This document shows, in pieces, positions 6,322 through 9,970 of a stretch of DNA of 9,970 nucleotides (position 1 is its first letter; each line of letters starts with the position of its first letter). The DNA is taken from contig DEPC01000221.1 of assembly GCA_002358555.1 (NCBI GenBank), positions 1-9,970 on the forward strand, written 5' to 3'. This DNA comes from Hungatella sp. UBA3402 (GTDB lineage Bacteria > Bacillota > Clostridia > Lachnospirales > Lachnospiraceae). The translations under genes were made by a program, and so were the position numbers. The notes under the pieces were generated by a model, which had not been told where the DNA came from, made no database searches, and saw nothing but the letters and a program-made list of their open reading frames with translations.

Positions 6322-6861
6322 TTAAATAAATTCTTTTTTGAGAATATCTGCAAATTCCTCTACATAATAACCAGAATTATCCTTTTTCCAAAATGTACAG
6401 TAATTGCGAGTAATATGAGAACCTCCTCGAAAAAGAGGAATTCGGCTAACAAGCGGACTAAAAGCTTCTGCTTGTTTCATTCCCTCCACTGACATAAATC
6501 CTTGACCTGCAATTATCATCAAATGGGCTTCCTCCAGAGCAAGATGAAGTTCTTGCCCACTATAACCACGGAGATAGCCAATTACTAAGGTAGCTTTTCC
6601 ATCTTTGGAAAGTCTAGCAGCTTCTCTGCACATCTGCTCATAATCAGCAATTAGTATCAGACTTTTTTTATAGAAATATTCCCCCGCAGAAGTAAGTATA
6701 AATTTACGATTTTTTCTTTTGAGCAGATGAAACCCCAACTCTCGCTCTAATGCCTGTATCTGCTGTGAAATCGCAGATTGAGAGATATGACATTCCTCTG
6801 CTGCCTTTGAAAAACTGTTATTGTGCACAACAGCCTGAAAATACTTCATCTGTCTTATCAT
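6322..6861 (-). CDS. LysR-type transcriptional regulator with internally deleted effector domain
   Basis: Residues 1-60 are a complete LysR winged helix: MKYFQAVVHNNSFSKAAEE, ISQSAISQQIQALERELG, then FILTSAGEYFYKK, followed by the linker helix to about 86. The effector domain starts normally (KATLVIGYLRGYSGQELHLAL) but jumps at residues 108-112 to EEAHLMIIAGQGFMSVEG, a segment that normally occurs near the end of such proteins. It then finishes with IPLFRGG and FWKKDNSGYYVEEFADILKK. The length is 179 residues against about 290-300 for the family, so roughly 115 central residues are missing with the frame intact. The ATG is 5 nt after the CBS stop, and an AAGGA about 12 nt upstream is a weak ribosome binding site, so translation is probably coupled. 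It may still bind DNA but is unlikely to sense an inducer; it could be a decaying pseudogene. LysR targets are often adjacent, here the SDR gene. Confidence 0.85.
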   Translation of the reverse strand: MIRQMKYFQAVVHNNSFSKAAEECHISQSAISQQIQALERELGFHLLKRKNRKFILTSAGEYFYKKSLILIADYEQMCREAARLSKDGKATLVIGYLRGYSGQELHLALEEAHLMIIAGQGFMSVEGMKQAEAFSPLVSRIPLFRGGSHITRNYCTFWKKDNSGYYVEEFADILKKEFI

Positions 6862-6866
6862 TGATT

Positions 6867-7274
6867 CTACGATTCCTTCATCTTCTTATAACAATACTTA
6901 ATAATATCTCTTCTGGTTATAATTCCAATAAAATTCTCCTGGTCATCTACCACTGGAACAAAATTTTGATTTAATGCCTTGTCAATCATATCTTCCATAG
7001 TAGCATCAATAGATACTGGTCTATTGTCCGACCTTCTTGGAATCGTGGTTACTGGCATATGTTCAGCACCTCTTAAGCTTAAATTATATTCATTTTTAAT
7101 TCCCCACAACATGTCTCCCTCTGTTATGGTTCCTATGTATTTTCCTTGTTTATTAATTACAGGGACTGCTGTATAGCGATGGTATTCCATAATCTCAAGC
7201 ACCTGGCGCAATGTCTGGTCATCATAAATGTATGCTACTTCACTCTTTGGTGTCAAAAAAAATAATATGTTCAT
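6867..7274 (-). CDS. Small protein with two CBS domains
   Basis: The 135-residue protein is almost entirely a CBS pair (Bateman module). The first repeat, about 8-60, includes YTAVPVINKQGKYIGTITEG and then DML. The second, about 75-130, includes NFVPVVDDQENFIGIITRRD. CBS pairs bind adenine nucleotides such as AMP, ATP or SAM and usually regulate another domain or partner; none is attached here. The start ATG has AAGGAG (7286-7281) 6 nt upstream. The gene leads a two-gene unit with the LysR-type regulator, whose ATG begins 5 nt after this stop, suggesting related roles in sensing. The partner and ligand are unknown. The leader carries a small hairpin at 7294-7312. Confidence 0.88.
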   Translation of the reverse strand: MNILFFLTPKSEVAYIYDDQTLRQVLEIMEYHRYTAVPVINKQGKYIGTITEGDMLWGIKNEYNLSLRGAEHMPVTTIPRRSDNRPVSIDATMEDMIDKALNQNFVPVVDDQENFIGIITRRDIIKYCYKKMKES

Positions 7275-7293
7275 ACAGTTCTCCTTGTCTTTC

Positions 7294-7312
7294 GTTCCGT
7301 CAACTGCGGAAC
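7294..7312 (-). promoter_or_regulatory. Leader hairpin upstream of the CBS gene
   Basis: GTTCCG (7294-7299) and CGGAAC (7307-7312) are exact reverse complements around a 7-nt loop. The hairpin ends 7 nt before AAGGAG of the CBS gene. It could be a transcript-stabilising stem or a protein site; no known riboswitch is recognised. Confidence 0.4.
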
Positions 7313-7357
7313 TTCGATTTATAGTATAACTGAATTCTCTGAAACTGTTGTGAACAA

Positions 7358-7386
7358 ATTATAAGGTTTTTCTTAAATCTTATAAT
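7358..7386. promoter_or_regulatory. 8-bp-arm inverted repeat with embedded TATAAT boxes, upstream of the CBS gene
   Basis: ATTATAAG (7358-7365) and CTTATAAT (7379-7386) are perfect reverse complements, 13 nt apart. Each arm contains a TATAAT on one strand. The minus-strand TATAAT (7363-7358) has a TTATAA 17 bp upstream, a weak possible promoter for the CBS-LysR unit, so the repeat may be an operator over a promoter. It is AT-rich and could be chance. Confidence 0.35.
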
Positions 7387-7506
7387 ACGTTTTATAGATT
7401 TTTTTTAATATCAATTCCAGCTTAATAATTCAAATTTCGCATATCGATTTTAGTTATATATTTATTGAAGTATGAAAATCATTAATTAGAACTTAGTAGT
7501 GCCCAC

Positions 7507-7565
7507 CTCCATAAAGAAATCCCCTTGACTCCTGCAAACGCAGACCAAGGGGATTTTTTGTGGAG
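7507..7565. terminator. Strong bidirectional terminator-like hairpin after spoIIQ
   Basis: AAATCCCCTTG (7517-7527) pairs perfectly with CAAGGGGATTT (7546-7556). Inside is a second small stem, CTGC/GCAG, and outside CTCCA (7507-7511) can pair with TGGAG (7561-7565). The plus-strand arm runs into T6; the minus-strand arm is followed by ATTTCTTTA, so it may end transcription in both directions. It lies about 100 nt after the spoIIQ stop and is the likely end of the sporulation transcript. Confidence 0.7.
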
Positions 7566-7662
7566 TGTAACCCTCCAGTATAAATCCTAATCAAAAGTCA
7601 TTTAACTCATAGTTTCCTTAAACTTAAAAGCTTCTTTAAGCAGAGTAAGTTTCTCCGAAATC

Positions 7663-8451
7663 CTACTCAAAATAATCCAATGGGTCTACTTTATTCCCTT
7701 GATGCTCTAACTGAAAGAATACATTACTTCCTTCTACAGAATAATATTTTGTGGGCTCCGCCACATATCCCATAACCTGTCCTGCTTCTAGGTACTCATT
7801 TTCTACTACCTGAACTTCCTTTAACTGCCCACAGGTAGCAATGTAATCATTACCCATATCAAGAACCACAAAATTCCCCAGTTCTTCATTCGCACTGACT
7901 GCCACAACCTTGGCATTAGCTGGAGCTGCTACAGGCTGACTTACCTCAGCCTGAATCACTACACCTGGATTTACCTGGTATTGTTCCAGGGTAGGAAAAT
8001 AGATGGTAGAGTCCATACTGTAATCTAGCAGGACATTTCCCCTCACAGGCCATGCCATTTTGCTTGTATCAGAAAAATCCAAAACTAATGACACTGCATT
8101 TTCTACACCAGAATCCACTTGGGCTGCTTCTGTTTGAGCTGACTGTACTGGAGAAGTCTCAGGTCCTTTAGCCATCTGAACTGGCTCTGTTTCAGGAACA
8201 TTTTCTGTATGTGGCTGCATCTGCTCTCTCTGTGCATCTGCAGTTCCGGCAACCTGGGTAGGAGTTTCCACCACATTATCTTCTGCAATCAGCGCCCCCT
8301 GATGGTCCTGCATGTACGGATTTTCTTCTTGGGGGGTATTTCCTCTTTGAATTGTAACCACGCCTGCTGCAGCAACAATAGTCAACAGGCCCAACACCAA
8401 CATGACAAGAAATAGTTTGTCCTTGAACATTTGATTGAATTTCTCTTTCAC
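7663..8451 (-). CDS. spoIIQ: SpoIIQ-like forespore protein with degenerate LytM (M23) domain
   Basis: The 262-residue protein has a short cytoplasmic start, one membrane helix (about 13-34, LFLVMLVLGLLTIVAAAGVV), a linker rich in Pro, Glu, Gln and Thr (about 36-115), and a LytM/M23-type beta domain (about 130-262: MAWPVRGNVLLDYS, PVAAPANAKVVAVSANEELG, GYVAEP, NVFFQLEHQG, VDPLDYFE). SpoIIQ sits in the forespore membrane and binds mother-cell SpoIIIAH across the intermembrane space. In active M23 enzymes an HxxxD motif and an HxH motif hold zinc. Here the matching places read N-P-G-V-V (161-165) and N-V-F (243-245), so it cannot be an active endopeptidase of that type. The start is GTG with GAGGTGA (8464-8458) 6 nt upstream. 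It lies 45 nt downstream of spoIID, an arrangement common in clostridia. Confidence 0.85.
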   Translation of the reverse strand: MKEKFNQMFKDKLFLVMLVLGLLTIVAAAGVVTIQRGNTPQEENPYMQDHQGALIAEDNVVETPTQVAGTADAQREQMQPHTENVPETEPVQMAKGPETSPVQSAQTEAAQVDSGVENAVSLVLDFSDTSKMAWPVRGNVLLDYSMDSTIYFPTLEQYQVNPGVVIQAEVSQPVAAPANAKVVAVSANEELGNFVVLDMGNDYIATCGQLKEVQVVENEYLEAGQVMGYVAEPTKYYSVEGSNVFFQLEHQGNKVDPLDYFE

Positions 8452-8469
8452 CGTTTATCACCTCGGTAC

Positions 8470-8498
8470 TATTCTTACCAAAGGCACAAGAGTTATTC
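8470..8498 (-). promoter_or_regulatory. Sigma-F-like promoter in front of spoIIQ
   Basis: On the minus strand GAATA (8498-8494) is followed after 14 nt by GGTAAGAATA (8479-8470). The latter fits every fixed position of the sigma-F -10 pattern GGnnAnAMTR known from Bacillus, and the former differs by one base from GYATA. spoIIQ is a forespore gene read by sigma-F in Bacillus. The start site would fall almost on the ribosome binding site, leaving a very short leader, which lowers confidence. Confidence 0.45.
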
Positions 8499-9429
8499 AT
8501 TGTTCTTCGGAAATAATTTCGATATTTTGATAATAATAAGTTAAAATCTCCTCTGCCCTCATTCCCTGTGTCGCTTTTTTGTGTGCTCCATACTGACTCA
8601 TGCCATAACCATGGCCTTGACCACGACATACGGCCCTCACTCCCTCTTCGTAGCCCTCAAGAGTATAGGCGGCAGAAGGAAGTCCCAGACATGTCCGCAC
8701 TTCCTCTCCATCAAAGCTATGGCTTCCTATTTGGATTTCTGTGACATATCCTGCTTTGTCTCTTGCAATTAGCTGAATTGAATCTGGAATCTGCTCTGCA
8801 TTCACATGTTCTCCCCCTGGCATTTTCTGTATTAACTCAATAAACTGCTCAACAGTCCATGTAATTACTGTGAGATATCCTTCTGCTTCTACATCTTCTT
8901 CTGCTTCTACAGACAAAAGATAAGGGTGAGCTTTATCACCGTCTCTAGTCTTTCCTGCGCTGGCTCTGTGAAACAGTGGTTCTATGTAATCCCCCTCAAA
9001 TAAGATAGTGTTTCCTTTTGTCGCTTCTACTGCCTCTCGTACCTTCTGGTAATATTCCAAAAACCTTGGTTTCCCCCAAAGTTTTTCCATCTGTTCTTCT
9101 TCTAAATATTCCAGACTTAACTCAGTCTCAGGAATTTCCTCTCGTCCTTCCATCTGTCTGTATACAAAGGTTCTTGCGATGATGGCTTGCGCCTTCAACG
9201 CTTCTAATTCATAGTCTGCTGGCATCTGCTTTGCCACTGCTCCTACCAGATATTCCTCCACATCTACATAGCTGCGATTCTTCCTATCTAAATATATCTT
9301 TCTATTACTATTCAAGTTATTTTCTGCAAAGTTTTTTTCTTGTATTCCATTTATAGTTCCACTCAAGGCCAAGGTTGCCACATAGGGAATCATCACTACA
9401 ATCACACAAAAAACCAAAAATCGGCGCAT
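8497..9429 (-). CDS. spoIID: Stage II sporulation protein D (SpoIID), catalytic Glu replaced by Gln
   Basis: A 310-residue protein with an N-terminal membrane anchor (about 4-24) and the SpoIID domain. Conserved blocks are YLVGAVAKQMPADYELEALK continuing into AQAIIART (60-87), LFHRASAGKTRDG (152-164), RTCLGLPSAAY (245-255), and GQGHGYGMSQYGAHKKA with the closing ILTYYY (270-300). SpoIID is the mother-cell lytic transglycosylase that, with SpoIIP and SpoIIM, cuts peptidoglycan during engulfment. In studied members the catalytic residue is Glu in the E-[MI]-P block; here that place is Gln68 (codon CAG). The second block reads S-A-G-K-T where I would expect S-G-G-K-T. All other blocks and the length are normal, so the gene is not decaying. 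GAGGGG lies 5 nt before the ATG. spoIIQ follows directly. SpoIIP and SpoIIM are not in the window. Confidence 0.92.
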   Translation of the reverse strand: MRRFLVFCVIVVMIPYVATLALSGTINGIQEKNFAENNLNSNRKIYLDRKNRSYVDVEEYLVGAVAKQMPADYELEALKAQAIIARTFVYRQMEGREEIPETELSLEYLEEEQMEKLWGKPRFLEYYQKVREAVEATKGNTILFEGDYIEPLFHRASAGKTRDGDKAHPYLLSVEAEEDVEAEGYLTVITWTVEQFIELIQKMPGGEHVNAEQIPDSIQLIARDKAGYVTEIQIGSHSFDGEEVRTCLGLPSAAYTLEGYEEGVRAVCRGQGHGYGMSQYGAHKKATQGMRAEEILTYYYQNIEIISEEQ

Positions 9430-9454
9430 AAAAACCCCTCTTTCCTAAAATACT

Positions 9455-9491
9455 CTGTCCAGCCATATAAAAGTTTTCCATGGCTGAACAG
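9455..9491 (-). terminator. 12-bp hairpin between glgP and spoIID
   Basis: Arms 9455-9466 and 9480-9491 are complementary with one difference. That difference is a U-G wobble in minus-strand RNA but a C-A mismatch in plus-strand RNA, so the minus-strand structure is favoured. It lies 47 nt after the glgP stop. The following tract AGTATTTTAGG is only modestly T-rich, so this is either a weak glgP terminator or a stem in the spoIID leader. Confidence 0.5.
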
Positions 9492-9499
9492 TTTTTTAC

Positions 9500-9529
9500 A
9501 TTTTATGAAAAAGGGGACAAATTATTTAC
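9500..9529 (-). promoter_or_regulatory. Possible sigma-E-type promoter of spoIID
   Basis: On the minus strand GTAAATAAT (9529-9521) and CATAAAAT (9507-9500) are 13 nt apart. This resembles the Bacillus sigma-E pattern (-35 centred on ATA, -10 near CATACAAT). spoIID is a mother-cell sigma-E gene in known sporeformers. Matches are partial and the area is AT-rich. Confidence 0.35.
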
Positions 9530-9538
9530 ATCTATTTT

Positions 9539-9970
9539 TTAAATTTCTACATCGATTTTGTCTAAATGCCATACCTCATCTACATATTCCTGAATGGTTC
9601 TGTCAGAACTAAACTTACCAGAGCATGCCACATTCAGCATTGATGCCTTTGCCCACCAGGTCTTATTGCGATATGCCTTATCCACTTCCCTCTGAGCAAC
9701 AGCATAAGGCACACAATCTTTTAAGATAAAGTACATATCTGCACGGTCGTGAGCATTGCCATTTAGCAGAGAATCATAAATCTCACGGAACATGTTAGGG
9801 TCTTGAGGCGCATAAAATCCATTTACTAACTGCATCATCACTCGACGGATATTCTCATTGCTGTTGAAAATCTCAACTGGATAGTAACCGCCATTTTTCT
9901 CGTAGTTGATAACCTCATCCGCAGACAAGCCAAAGATAAAGGCATTCTCTCTTCCTACTTCCTCCACAAT
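9539..9970 (-). CDS. glgP: Glycogen/starch/alpha-glucan phosphorylase, C-terminal part
   Basis: The frame is open to the right edge, so 143 C-terminal residues of a roughly 750-820-residue enzyme are present. The visible end contains the characteristic EEVGRENAFIFGLSADEV, the helix around NPNM-like DPNMFREIYDSLLNG, YFILKDCVPYAVAQREVD and the closing KTWWAKASMLNVACSGKFSS, then DRTIQEYVDEVWHLDKI. These are well-conserved features of the GT35 family, which releases glucose-1-phosphate from storage glucans using pyridoxal phosphate. The PLP lysine and active-site Gly-rich region lie outside the window. A GTG at 9967 is an internal Val codon, not a start. The gene is in the same direction as the sporulation genes but appears to be a separate unit, followed by a hairpin. 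Confidence 0.93.
   Translation of the reverse strand: MVEEVGRENAFIFGLSADEVINYEKNGGYYPVEIFNSNENIRRVMMQLVNGFYAPQDPNMFREIYDSLLNGNAHDRADMYFILKDCVPYAVAQREVDKAYRNKTWWAKASMLNVACSGKFSSDRTIQEYVDEVWHLDKIDVEI

Larger units (their letters stand above)
7275..7662. other. Intergenic region between spoIIQ and the CBS gene (388 nt)
   Basis: No convincing protein-coding frame is present. Downstream of spoIIQ lies a strong hairpin (7507-7565). Nearer the CBS gene there are an 8-bp-arm inverted repeat (7358-7386) and a leader hairpin (7294-7312). The stretch 7387-7500 is AT-rich and otherwise unremarkable. Confidence 0.7.

Noticed and set aside
7507..7565. tRNA or riboswitch interpretation of the structured hairpin
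   Set aside because: No cloverleaf, no CCA or T-arm signature, and no recognised riboswitch core; a terminator-like stem explains it better.
7631..7648. CTTAAA/TTTAAG near-palindrome just after spoIIQ
   Set aside because: Only 6-bp AT-rich arms with no T-tract; likely chance in AT-rich sequence.
8276..8629. 117-codon minus-strand frame across the spoIID-spoIIQ junction
   Set aside because: Shadow of the two sporulation genes; its composition is unlike a real protein and no ribosome binding site was seen.

Overview
The window looks like chromosome of a spore-forming, low-GC member of the Clostridia, most likely Lachnospiraceae (Blautia-like). This rests on the AT-rich composition, the adjacent spoIID and spoIIQ genes, the strong AGGAGG-type ribosome binding sites, and protein styles I associate with that family (the CBS protein, the SDR enzyme, the PII-like/DUF1538 pair). 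The genus is a guess. Every gene I can support lies on the minus strand, so transcription runs from high to low coordinates.

In transcription order: the 3' end of a glycogen phosphorylase gene enters at the right edge (9539-9970). Next come two sporulation genes, spoIID (8497-9429) and spoIIQ (7663-8451), for the forespore-engulfment machinery. SpoIID carries Gln where the family has its catalytic Glu, and SpoIIQ lacks both LytM zinc-ligand histidines. A sequence resembling a forespore sigma-F promoter sits in the 45-nt gap between them. A 388-nt intergenic stretch with a strong two-way hairpin follows. Then comes a small two-CBS-domain protein (6867-7274), closely followed by a LysR-type regulator (6322-6861) that appears to have lost most of its effector domain through an in-frame internal deletion.

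After a 346-nt gap, which holds a 21-bp-arm inverted repeat and a good sigma-A-type promoter, there is an SDR oxidoreductase (5142-5975) and an MFS transporter (3894-5063), separated by 72 nt containing a perfect 15-bp palindrome. The MFS gene ends in an intrinsic terminator.

A second promoter starts a tight four-gene operon. It encodes a duplicated DUF1538 membrane protein (2180-3718), a tandem PII-like protein (1478-2167), a MerR-type regulator fused to a SAM-dependent methyltransferase (280-1485 or 1500), and an alpha/beta hydrolase whose 3' part leaves the window (1-269). The pairing of a PII-like protein with a polytopic membrane protein recalls GlnK-AmtB and SbtB-SbtA. It is the best candidate here for a poorly described system: a nucleotide-sensing PII-like protein that gates an uncharacterised transporter.

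No tRNA, rRNA, CRISPR array, complete insertion sequence or prophage gene was seen.
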